Shown here in pieces: positions 23,738 to 30,403 of a stretch of DNA of 30,403 nt. The stretch's first letter is position 1; every line of letters starts with the position of its first letter. The position numbers and the translations under genes were made by a program. Under the pieces are notes generated by a model. It was not told where the DNA came from, did no database searches, and saw only the letters and a program-made list of their open reading frames with translations. Source of the DNA: JACVRW01 sp035645115 (GTDB taxonomy: Bacteria > Actinomycetota > Thermoleophilia > Solirubrobacterales > Thermoleophilaceae); contig DASQNF010000268.1 of the NCBI GenBank assembly GCA_035645115.1, forward strand, positions 1 through 30,403. The letters run 5' to 3'.

Positions 23738-24139
23738 TCACGGGTCCGCGGCGCTGAGCAGCTCCGTGTCGCGGCTGTAGCTGAGCAGCGCCTCGGCCTC
23801 CTCGCGCGGCAGCCAGCGCAGCTCGTCGACCTCGTCGTTCGGGACGAAGCCGGGGTCGTGCTCGACCTCCATCAGCCAGTAACGCACGATCTTCGGGCGA
23901 CCGCGCGCGTCGGTGTAGGCGGTCGGGGGAAGCTCGCGCCCGAGCCGGCAGCGCAGGCCGGTCTCCTCCTCGACCTCGCGTAGGGCCGCCTGCGCGAACG
24001 ACTCGCCGGGGTCGAGCTTGCCCTTGGGAAACGTCCAGTCGTCGTAGCGCGGGCGGTGGACCACGGCAACCCGCCCGGCGCGCACGACCACGCCGCCGGC
24101 CGCCTTCACGTGTCCCTGCACGACCTTCCTACGCTCCAC
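23738..24139 (-). CDS. Nudix hydrolase (MutT-like)
   Basis: A 133-residue Nudix protein. The full Nudix box runs from residue 40 to 62, GKLDPGESFAQAALREVEEE then TGL, matching G-x5-E-x7-R-E-U-x-E-E-x-G-U with the metal-binding glutamates intact. AAGGVVVRAGRVAVVHRPRYDDWTFPKGKL resembles the N-terminal domain of mycobacterial MutT1 and Ap4A-type enzymes, which act on 8-oxo-(d)GTP or dinucleoside polyphosphates. The histidine phosphatase domain of MutT1 is absent. The start is uncertain: GTG codons at 24139 and 24109 are both plausible, and the second keeps the whole domain. It converges with the amidase gene. Confidence 0.87.
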   Translation of the reverse strand: MERRKVVQGHVKAAGGVVVRAGRVAVVHRPRYDDWTFPKGKLDPGESFAQAALREVEEETGLRCRLGRELPPTAYTDARGRPKIVRYWLMEVEHDPGFVPNDEVDELRWLPREEAEALLSYSRDTELLSAADP

Positions 24140-24196
24140 GGCGGCAAACGCTATTCGAAGGGGGGCGAGTTTCCGGCCGCCCGCGCTTCTTCACGC

Positions 24197-25477
24197 ATGA
24201 AGCCATTGCTCGCCGCGCTTGCGGCCACCCCCACGCTCTTGCTCGCCTCGCCCGCCCTCGCCGGCCCTGCGCCCGTCGCCCCGCCGCTGCTGCAGAGCTG
24301 GTCGAACACCGCCCTGATCGCCAACGACCTTGACTGGTCGGGCGTGCCCGGGTTCGCCGGCTACCGCGGCGATGGACTCATCGCGGCCGCCGGAGTCGAT
24401 CCGCGCAGCGTCACCGCCGACGGCTCCTCGACACCGCCGAGCGTCACCGCGAACCAGGCCGACCCGGAGGCGGTTGGGCTCGCGGCCGGCCTGGCGGAGT
24501 TCGAGTTGGAGGACCCGGCCGTGGCCATCCAAGGCTCGGCCACGGCGAGCGCGCCGCACCTGTTGCTCTCGCTCGACACGCACGGGCGGGCCGGCGTGAG
24601 CGTGCGACTCGTGCTGCGGGACATCGACCGTTCCTCGATCGCGGACGCGGTGCAGCAGGTCGCGGTCCAGTACCGCGTGGGGAGCGTGGGGGAGTTCGCG
24701 AACCTCGAGGGCGGCTACGTGGCCGACGGCACCGGCGGACCGAGTCAGGCAACGCTCGTGACGCCCGTGCGCGTGACGTTGCCGGCGGCCGCGGACAACC
24801 AGCCGCTCGTGCAGGTGCGGGTGCTGACCACCAACGCCGTCGGACAGGACGAGTGGGTGGCGATCGACGACATCGAGGTCACGGCGGCGGGCGACGCCGG
24901 CTCCGGTCCGGGATGCCCCGCGGCCCCGCCGTCGCCGCCCGCTCCGATGCCGCCGCCGGCGCCGCCGCTGCCCCCGGCGCCGCCCGTGCCGCCGGCGCTG
25001 CCCAACGGGATGCCTGGCCCGGTGCTGTCCGGCCTCGAGATCGTGCCGTCCAGCTTCCCGGCGGCCCGCCGAGGTCCGGCGATCAGCCGGCGCGGGCGGG
25101 CAGGTGCCGCACTTCGCTTCGTGCTGACGAAGCCGGCCGTGGTGCGCTTCGAGGTGGTGCCGGCTCTCTCCCCGGCGGCGTGGCGAAAGCGGCTTGCTTC
25201 ACCGGCCTGGCGGGTCGGGGCGGCGCCGCCCGTCCGGCGCAGGCGGCCCGCCGCCTTTCACACGGCCCTCCGCCGCTTCTCGGTCCGCGGCCGCCGCGGC
25301 CTCAACCGCCTGCGCTTCAGCGGCCGGCTCGGCGGGCGCCCGCTGACGCCGGGGCCCTACCGCCTGCTGGCCCGCGCGGTGGACCGCGCGGGCAGGCGCT
25401 CGGCGACGCTCAGCGCGGAGTTCAGGATCACGCCGCCCAGAGTGGTGAGCCCGTCGGCCCAGGGTCGGCCCACATGA
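24197..25477 (+). CDS. Secreted protein: ExeM/NucH-accessory-like domain, Pro-rich linker, basic C-terminal domain
   Basis: A 426-residue exported protein of unknown function. Residues 1-22 (MKPLLAALAATPTLLLASPALA) are a signal peptide. The first domain (ANDLDWSGVPGFAGYRGDG, VQQVAVQYRVGSVGEF, VTLPAAADNQPLVQVRVLTT, DEWVAIDDIEVT) resembles the beta-sandwich region found before the catalytic domain of ExeM/NucH-type extracellular nucleases and other large secreted proteins. No nuclease domain follows. A proline-rich linker (about 240-275) leads to a very Arg-rich C-terminal domain ending LTPGPYRLLARAVDRAGRRS, a pattern I associate with secreted Ig-like repeats of Solirubrobacterales. The basic charge may serve to bind the cell wall or DNA. 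The ATG at 24197 is chosen because it opens a proper signal peptide, although no ribosome binding site is visible. Confidence 0.7.
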   Translation: MKPLLAALAATPTLLLASPALAGPAPVAPPLLQSWSNTALIANDLDWSGVPGFAGYRGDGLIAAAGVDPRSVTADGSSTPPSVTANQADPEAVGLAAGLAEFELEDPAVAIQGSATASAPHLLLSLDTHGRAGVSVRLVLRDIDRSSIADAVQQVAVQYRVGSVGEFANLEGGYVADGTGGPSQATLVTPVRVTLPAAADNQPLVQVRVLTTNAVGQDEWVAIDDIEVTAAGDAGSGPGCPAAPPSPPAPMPPPAPPLPPAPPVPPALPNGMPGPVLSGLEIVPSSFPAARRGPAISRRGRAGAALRFVLTKPAVVRFEVVPALSPAAWRKRLASPAWRVGAAPPVRRRRPAAFHTALRRFSVRGRRGLNRLRFSGRLGGRPLTPGPYRLLARAVDRAGRRSATLSAEFRITPPRVVSPSAQGRPT

Positions 25478-25495
25478 TGAGGGTCGACCTCATCA
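25475..25495. terminator. Hairpin spanning the stop of the secreted-protein gene
   Basis: TGATGAGG at 25475-25482 pairs perfectly with CCTCATCA at 25488-25495 around a five-base loop. The first three bases are the stop codon itself. It is less GC-rich than its surroundings. It is probably a transcription terminator for the plus-strand gene and may also act on the converging thrB transcript. Confidence 0.45.
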
Positions 25496-25579
25496 ACCCG
25501 AGGTCCGACCCACGCGACCGTCGGCGAGCGCGCGCGGATCGAGGACACCGGAGCCGGCTGAGCCGGACTCGCCGCGCCG

Positions 25580-25604
25580 TGAGCGGCCCGCGTTGCGGCG
25601 CTCA
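25580..25604. terminator. Weak hairpin at the thrB stop
   Basis: TGAGCG at 25580-25585 pairs with CGCTCA at 25599-25604, which includes the thrB stop codon (25602-25604). The stem is six base pairs with a 13-base loop. It is a possible end for the aspartate-family operon, with weak support. Confidence 0.25.
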
Positions 25605-26453
25605 GAGGTCGCGTACGTCGGCGCCCTCGGGCGCGAACGTCACCCGCCGCAGCTCGCAGTCGGGCGCCTCTGAGCGCAGCCGCTCCATCACCGAACCGGT
25701 CTGCTGCCACTGGCACCAAAACAGGACGGTCGGCCCGGCGCCCGAGATCGTGGCGCCCATGGCGCCCAACTCTTGCGCGCGTTCGACCAGGTCCATCGAG
25801 CGCGGGTACAGGTGGCGCCGGCGCGGCTGGTGCAGGGCATCCCGAAGCCCTCGGCCTATCAGCGAGTGGTCGCCCTTGGCGAGACCCAGCACGAGCAGCG
25901 AGGTGTGGCCGAGGTTGGCAACGCAATCGCGCAGCGGCACGTCGGCCGGCAGCGCGGCGCGCGCCTCCTCGGTCGCCACCTCGTCGGGCGGGATCGCCAC
26001 GATGCCCTCGAGCCCGGGCGGCGGCTCCACCCGCACCGGCCCCCCGGGCGCGCAGATCACGAACCCGCCCAGCAGGGCGGCGGCCACGTTGTCGGGATGG
26101 CCCTCGAGCTCGTGGGCCAGGTCGAACAGCGGCGCGTCGAGCTCGTAGAAATGGTCCGCCGCGGCGAGCCCCGCGACGATCGCCGCCGCGCTCGAGCCGA
26201 GCCCAGCCGCGGGGGGTATCTCGGAGCGAATCTGGAAGCGGAGCCCATCAGCCGGATGCAGGCGCGCGAAAGCGCGCACACACAAGTTCGAGCGGTCGGT
26301 CGGCAAGCCGGGGATGTCGGAGTGGACCGAGAACTCGCCGGTCTCCTCGACCTCGAGCTCGAGCGCCGGCGACAGCGCGGCCGCGAGCACGTCGTACCCG
26401 GGACCCAGATTGGCCGAGGTGGCGGGCACGCGCACGAGTCGGTGGCGTTTCAT
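25602..26453 (-). CDS. thrB: Homoserine kinase
   Basis: A 283-residue GHMP-family kinase that phosphorylates homoserine to O-phosphohomoserine, the substrate of the threonine synthase encoded upstream. The N-terminal RVPATSANLGPGYDVLAAAL is the usual ThrB opening. The ATP-binding loop is IPPAAGLGSSAAA at residues 79-91, and the C-terminal ATISGAGPTVLFW is GHMP motif 3. The family often has G-F-D in the first motif and this one has G-Y-D, a mild change. The ATG at 26453 starts the protein. It is last in lysA-hom-thrC-thrB, separated from thrC by 109 bases that carry imperfect repeats. Confidence 0.93.
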   Translation of the reverse strand: MKRHRLVRVPATSANLGPGYDVLAAALSPALELEVEETGEFSVHSDIPGLPTDRSNLCVRAFARLHPADGLRFQIRSEIPPAAGLGSSAAAIVAGLAAADHFYELDAPLFDLAHELEGHPDNVAAALLGGFVICAPGGPVRVEPPPGLEGIVAIPPDEVATEEARAALPADVPLRDCVANLGHTSLLVLGLAKGDHSLIGRGLRDALHQPRRRHLYPRSMDLVERAQELGAMGATISGAGPTVLFWCQWQQTGSVMERLRSEAPDCELRRVTFAPEGADVRDL

Positions 26454-26551
26454 CGCGGGGCCGCGCTGAGCCGGGGGCGCATAATCACAGGGCCGTGCTT
26501 GGCCGGGGGCACGCCCTCGCGGGGCCGCGATGAGCCCGGGGGCGCATCATC
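26453..26551. repeat. Three-copy imperfect tandem repeat between thrC and thrB
   Basis: Three units of about 30 to 35 bases lie head to tail at 26453-26486, 26487-26516 and 26517-26551. Units 1 and 3 are nearly the same (TCGCGGGGCCGCG, GAGCC, GGGGGCGCAT, ATC); unit 2 is more diverged but keeps GGGCCG and GCCGGGGGC. On the minus strand the array runs up to the thrB start codon. It may be a slipped duplication of the thrB leader. Confidence 0.55.
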
Positions 26552-26562
26552 GCGAGTCGCGC

Positions 26563-27555
26563 TCACCCCAGCAGCGCACGCTCGACGCTGTCCAGGTCGG
26601 GCTCGCATGGGACCACGCTCGGCGCGCGGTTCAGCGCGGTCTGCGGGTCCTTGAGCCCGTGTCCGGTGAGCACGCATACCACCCGCCCCTCCGCCCCGTG
26701 CTTGACGAGCCCCGCCACCGACGCCGCCGAGGCCGGCTCGCAGAACACGCCTTCGCGCGCGCCGAGCAGCGAATAGGCGTCGAGGATCTCGGCGTCAGAC
26801 ACCGCCCGCACCTCCCCGCGCGACGTGGTGAAGGCGCTCATCGCGTCTTCCCAGCGGGCCGGATTGCCGATCCGAATTGCGCTCGCCACGGTCTCGGGCC
26901 GCTCCACAGGGGCGCCGCGCACCAGCGGCGCCGCCCCCTCTGCCTGGTAGCCATGCATGCGCGGCGCGCTGCCGTACTCCTGGAAGCCCTTCCACCAGGA
27001 GGTCACGTTGCCGGCGTTGCCGACGGGGATGCAGAGCACGTCGGGCGGGTCGCCGAGCTGGTCGCAGACCTCGAAGGCCCCGGTCTTCTGGCCCTCGATG
27101 CGAAAGTCGTTGACCGAGTTCACCAGCGCGATCGGGTGCCGCTCGGCGAGCTTGCGGACGAGCGCGAGCGCCTCGTCGAAGTTGCCCCGCAGCGCGACCA
27201 CCCGCGCCCCGTGCATGAGCGCCTGCGCCAGCTTGCCGGTGGCGATCTTGCCCTCGGGCACGATCACCGCGCCGCGCATCCCGGCGCGCGCCGCGTAGGC
27301 CGCCGCGCTCGCGGCGGTGTTGCCCGTGGAGGCGCACACCACCGCCTCGGCCCCCTCGGCCTTGGCGGCCGACACCGCCACGGTCATGCCGCGGTCCTTG
27401 AACGAGCCGGTGGGGTTGGCGCCCTCGAGCTTCAGCCAGACATCCGCGCCGGTGAGCTCGGACAGGTGGGGCGCTGGGATGAGCGGCGTGTCGCCCTCCC
27501 CCATCGTCACGAGCGGCTCGACAGGCAGCCGGTCGCGGTAGCGCCAGAGGCTCAC
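26563..27555 (-). CDS. thrC: Threonine synthase
   Basis: A 330-residue fold type II PLP enzyme that converts O-phosphohomoserine to threonine, the last step of the pathway. The Schiff-base lysine is K53 in NPTGSFKDRGM. CASTGNTAASAAAYAARAG and the PLP phosphate loop PVGNAGNVTSWWKGF are intact, and FCEPASAASVAGL and VLTGHGLKDP complete the active site. The length fits the short actinobacterial and Bacillus-type ThrC. The GTG at 27555 gives the N-terminus MSLWRYRDRLPV, which matches the family. It follows hom after 43 bases and belongs to the lysA-hom-thrC-thrB operon. Confidence 0.94.
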   Translation of the reverse strand: MSLWRYRDRLPVEPLVTMGEGDTPLIPAPHLSELTGADVWLKLEGANPTGSFKDRGMTVAVSAAKAEGAEAVVCASTGNTAASAAAYAARAGMRGAVIVPEGKIATGKLAQALMHGARVVALRGNFDEALALVRKLAERHPIALVNSVNDFRIEGQKTGAFEVCDQLGDPPDVLCIPVGNAGNVTSWWKGFQEYGSAPRMHGYQAEGAAPLVRGAPVERPETVASAIRIGNPARWEDAMSAFTTSRGEVRAVSDAEILDAYSLLGAREGVFCEPASAASVAGLVKHGAEGRVVCVLTGHGLKDPQTALNRAPSVVPCEPDLDSVERALLG

Positions 27556-27598
27556 GCGCGGCCGCCCGGGCGTCGGCGCTCGCGCGGCGCCGGGCTCA

Positions 27599-28819
27599 TC
27601 AGAAGGTCTCCTCGATCACCCGGATCACGCGCGGCGGCTCGCGGACGAAATCGAGCCGCGAGATCAGCCCAACCGCGGCGCGGAAGCTCGACTCGAGCAC
27701 CGGGTGCATCACCATCACGAGGCGCGCCTCGCGTCCGAGGCCCTTTTGGACCACCGACTTGATCGACACGCCCTGGAGCCCGAGCAGCTCGGCCACCTGA
27801 GCGAGCACCCCCGGGCGGTCGGCCACCTCGAGATGGAGGTAGAACGAGAACTCCGTGTCGGTGACGACCGGCAGGTCGAGCGCCGGCGGCGGCAGCGAGG
27901 GCGGCGGGATCATCGCCGAGACCACGTCGCCCAGCACGGCGCTCGCGGTCTGGATGCCGCCCGCGCCCGGGCCCGAGAGCGTGATCTCGGTGATCGCCGG
28001 GGACTCGATCGTGACCGCGTTGAATGCTCCGTTCACCGACGCCAGCGGGTGGTCGGCGTACAGGAAGGCGGGGTAGACGTGGACCGCGATCGCGCCGTCG
28101 ATCCGCTCGGCCGAGCCCACCAGCTTCAGGGACAGCCCGAGCTCCTTCGCATATGCGATGTCGTCCGCGGTCAGTCGCTCGATGCCCTCGTAGCTCACCT
28201 GGTCGAGCCGCACCGCGACGTTGAACGCGAGCCGAGCGAGGATCGCCATCTTGGCGGCGGCGTCCTTGCCGGTCACGTCCTCGGTCGGGTCGGCCTCGGC
28301 GTATCCGAGCCGCTGGGCGTCGGCGAGCGCCTCGGCGTAGCTCGCGCCCGTGCGCGCCATCTCGCTGAGGATGAAGTTGGTGGTGCCATTCACGATCCCG
28401 TGCACGCGCTCGATGTGCGCGGCGGCGAGGCTCTCGGCCATCACCCGGATGGTCGGCACCACGCCGGCGACCGCGCCCTCGAAGCGCAGCTGCGCACCGC
28501 CCGCGCGGGCGGCGTCGAATACCGCCTCGCCGTGCTGCGAGAGCAGCTGCTTGTTCGCCGTGACCACGTGGCGACCCGACTCGAGCGCCCGCAGGACGTA
28601 CTCGCGCGCCGGCTCGATGCCGCCCATCAGCTCGACGATCAAGTGGCTGCGCTCGAGGATCTCGCCGAAGTCGCCGCTGCCGCGGGTGAGCACGCCGGCG
28701 AGCTCGGCCCGCCGGCCGACCTCGTTCTCGATCGCGTCCGCCCGTTCCTCGAGCAGGCCGGCGAACGCGGAGCCCACGGTCCCATGACCGAGCAGACCAA
28801 TCCGAAACGGCTCAGGCAT
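27599..28819 (-). CDS. hom: Homoserine dehydrogenase with C-terminal ACT domain
   Basis: A 406-residue NAD(P)-dependent enzyme that reduces aspartate semialdehyde to homoserine, the branch point toward threonine and methionine. The nucleotide-binding fold is IGLLGHGTVGSAFAGLL at the N-terminus. VVTANKQLLSQHG carries the conserved Lys. VHGIVNGTTNFILSEM, then GYAEADPTEDVTGKDAAAK and the catalytic core follow. The last 90 residues are an ACT domain (FSFYLHLEVADRPGVLAQVAELL), the site where threonine usually inhibits the enzyme, so feedback control by threonine is likely. Its ATG overlaps the lysA stop by eight bases (ATGCCTGA), which indicates translational coupling. Confidence 0.94.
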   Translation of the reverse strand: MPEPFRIGLLGHGTVGSAFAGLLEERADAIENEVGRRAELAGVLTRGSGDFGEILERSHLIVELMGGIEPAREYVLRALESGRHVVTANKQLLSQHGEAVFDAARAGGAQLRFEGAVAGVVPTIRVMAESLAAAHIERVHGIVNGTTNFILSEMARTGASYAEALADAQRLGYAEADPTEDVTGKDAAAKMAILARLAFNVAVRLDQVSYEGIERLTADDIAYAKELGLSLKLVGSAERIDGAIAVHVYPAFLYADHPLASVNGAFNAVTIESPAITEITLSGPGAGGIQTASAVLGDVVSAMIPPPSLPPPALDLPVVTDTEFSFYLHLEVADRPGVLAQVAELLGLQGVSIKSVVQKGLGREARLVMVMHPVLESSFRAAVGLISRLDFVREPPRVIRVIEETF

Positions 28820-30044
28820 CGCGGCGTGTCAGGTCGTCGTAGGTCTCCCGCCGCACAACCACCCGGGCGTCTCCCTGGCTGCAGAAGATCACCGGCGGGC
28901 GCGGGAGGGCGTTGTAGTTGTTCGCCATCGCGTGGGAGTACGCGCCGGTGGCGGGGACCACGAGCACGTCGCCCGGGCGCGGGTCGGCGAGTGGGACGTC
29001 GCGCACGAGCACGTCGCCGGACTCGCAGTGCTTGCCCACCACCGTGCACACGTCCTCCCCGCCGAAGCGATCGGCGATCTCGGCCTCGTAGCGGGCGCCG
29101 TAGAGCATCGGGCGCAGGTTGTCCGACATTCCGCCGTCCACCGCCACGTAGGTGCGCACTCCCGGGATCCGCTTGACCGTGCCCACCGTGTAGATGGTGA
29201 CTCCCGCGTTGCCCACGAGCGCGCGGCCGGGCTCGCTCGCCACCTTCACCCCGTCGGGCGCGCCCCGCAGGAGCGCCTCCGCGTAGGCCTCGATCGAAGG
29301 CGGCTCGTCCTCGCGCGTGTATGCGATCCCGAGCCCGCCGCCGAGGTTGAGCAGCGGCCAGTCCCCCATGGGGCCGAGCACCTCCGCCACCTTCTCGAAC
29401 GCCTCGAGGTCGAATATCTGGGAGCCGATGTGGGCGTGCAGGCCGCGCAGCTCGAGCCCGGCGGCGGCGCAGGCGTCGACCGCGCGCGGGACCTCGTCGG
29501 GGGCGAAGCCGAACTTCGAGTCCACCTGGCCGGTCCGGATGTGCGAGTGCGTGGAGACCTCGATGCCGGGGGTGACGCGCAGCAGCACGAGCTGGCGGCG
29601 GCCGCGCAGGCGCTCGATCTCGTGAAAGGAGTCCACCACCACGTGGCCGATCCCACGCTCGATCGCGAAGTCGAGCTCGGCCTGGGACTTGTTGTTGCCG
29701 TGCAGGTAGAGCCGCCCGGGGTCGTAGCCGCCGGCGAGGGCGAGGTGGAGCTCGCCGGCGGACGCCACGTCGGCCGAGAGCCCCTCATCGGCGAACAGCC
29801 GGAAGACCGCGGTGCACGGGAACGCCTTGCCCGCGTAGACCACCTCGAAGCGCTCCGTGCGCGCGCGGAAGGCCTCGAGGAACGTGCGCGCCCGGGTGCG
29901 CATGTCGTCCTCCGCGTACACGTAGGCGGGGGTGCCGAACTCGCGCGCGAGCTCCACCACGTCGCAGCCGCCCACCTCGAGCCGGCCGCGCTCGTTCAGG
30001 CGCGAGCCCAGGGGGTAGACATGCGAGAGCGCGAGTGCCGCCAT
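28812..30044 (-). CDS. lysA: Diaminopimelate decarboxylase
   Basis: A 410-residue fold type III PLP enzyme that makes lysine from meso-diaminopimelate. The PLP lysine is K73 in VVYAGKAFPC. The barrel motifs are present in order: LHAHIGSQIFD, LNLGGGLGIAY and SEPGRALVGNAG. The second-subunit residues KHCESGDVL and ATGAYSHAMANNYN supply the catalytic cysteine and the tyrosine of the substrate site. The spacing is that of LysA rather than ornithine decarboxylase. It opens the aspartate-family operon and shares a 26-base divergent gap with the alpha/beta hydrolase gene. Confidence 0.95.
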   Translation of the reverse strand: MAALALSHVYPLGSRLNERGRLEVGGCDVVELAREFGTPAYVYAEDDMRTRARTFLEAFRARTERFEVVYAGKAFPCTAVFRLFADEGLSADVASAGELHLALAGGYDPGRLYLHGNNKSQAELDFAIERGIGHVVVDSFHEIERLRGRRQLVLLRVTPGIEVSTHSHIRTGQVDSKFGFAPDEVPRAVDACAAAGLELRGLHAHIGSQIFDLEAFEKVAEVLGPMGDWPLLNLGGGLGIAYTREDEPPSIEAYAEALLRGAPDGVKVASEPGRALVGNAGVTIYTVGTVKRIPGVRTYVAVDGGMSDNLRPMLYGARYEAEIADRFGGEDVCTVVGKHCESGDVLVRDVPLADPRPGDVLVVPATGAYSHAMANNYNALPRPPVIFCSQGDARVVVRRETYDDLTRRDA

Positions 30045-30070
30045 CGTCGGACGGCGATTATGAAGGAGCT

Positions 30071-30403
30071 ATGCGCCACCCCTCCCCCGCTACCCCGGCC
30101 CTCGGCGAGCACAACGGGCTGTCCTACGCGCTGTTCCTGCCGGACGGCGAGCCGGACGTGGGGGTGGTCGTGCTGCACGGCGCCGGCTCGGCGAAGGAGA
30201 GCCACTTCGACTTCGCGCGCGGCTGCCGCGACGAGGGCATGGCCGCGCTCGCCTACGACGCGCGCGGCCACGGACGCTCGCGCGGCGCCTTCGGCCCGCG
30301 GGCCATCGACGACGCCCTCGCGATGCACGAGTTGCTGCGGCAGCACGCCCCGCGAGTGGCGCTGCGCGGGTCGAGCCTGGGCGGGTTCCAGGCGATCCAC
30401 GCC
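30071..30403 (+). CDS. Alpha/beta hydrolase, N-terminal part (cut by window edge)
   Basis: The 111 codons visible here are the start of an alpha/beta hydrolase. VVVLHGAGSAKESH is the strand and oxyanion-hole loop (HG motif), MAALAYDARGHGRSRG is the next conserved strand and turn, and LRGSSLGGFQAIHA holds the nucleophile serine in G-S-S-L-G-G. There is no signal peptide in the first residues. AAGGAG at 30063-30068 is close to the ATG, two bases away, which is tighter than usual. The rest of the catalytic triad and the substrate class lie beyond the window. Confidence 0.8.
   Translation, partial: MRHPSPATPALGEHNGLSYALFLPDGEPDVGVVVLHGAGSAKESHFDFARGCRDEGMAALAYDARGHGRSRGAFGPRAIDDALAMHELLRQHAPRVALRGSSLGGFQAIHA

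Overview
The window is a very GC-rich, gene-dense stretch of chromosome. It most likely comes from an actinobacterium of the class Thermoleophilia (Solirubrobacterales-like). That placement is inference. It rests on strong GC bias at third codon positions, frequent GTG starts, a CvpA-trypsin protease of the mycobacterial MarP type, an actinobacterial lysyl-oxidase-like protein, and several Zn-ribbon, FHA and lipoprotein families I associate with that class. I see no phage genes, insertion sequence, CRISPR array, tRNA or rRNA. Most of the window is housekeeping metabolism and envelope or secreted proteins.

Layout. Positions 1-1417 (minus) hold a hypothetical protein with a Cys/His cluster, followed by the start of an AddB-like helicase/nuclease that runs off the left edge. 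Positions 1471-4788 (plus) are a likely operon of a calcineurin-like phosphoesterase, a class V aminotransferase fold protein and a class I/II aminotransferase fold protein that has lost its PLP lysine. Positions 4789-5248 are a long convergent gap with several hairpins. Next come topoisomerase III (minus), a FAD-dependent amine-oxidase-like protein (plus), a secreted lysyl-oxidase-like protein (minus) and a patatin phospholipase (plus). Positions 10883-13782 hold a divergent envelope pair: a MarP-like membrane serine protease and a class B penicillin-binding protein. A lipoprotein, a SRPBCC protein, an 80-residue Zn-ribbon protein and a Zn-ribbon/FHA protein follow.

Positions 15955-22061 (minus) are gltB-gltD, the two glutamate synthase subunits, joined by a TGATG stop/start overlap. 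The gltB reading frame appears to begin at a CTG codon behind a near-perfect Shine-Dalgarno sequence. An amidase is divergent from it, and a Nudix hydrolase and a secreted two-domain protein come next. Positions 25602-30044 (minus) are the aspartate-family cluster lysA-hom-thrC-thrB: diaminopimelate decarboxylase, then the homoserine and threonine branch. An alpha/beta hydrolase begins at 30071 and runs off the right edge.

I do not see a convincing new multi-gene system. The most interesting points are the apparent PLP pseudoenzyme at 3634-4788, the CTG start of gltB, the degraded copper site of the lysyl-oxidase-like protein, the structured convergent gap at 4789-5248, and a three-copy imperfect repeat between thrC and thrB.
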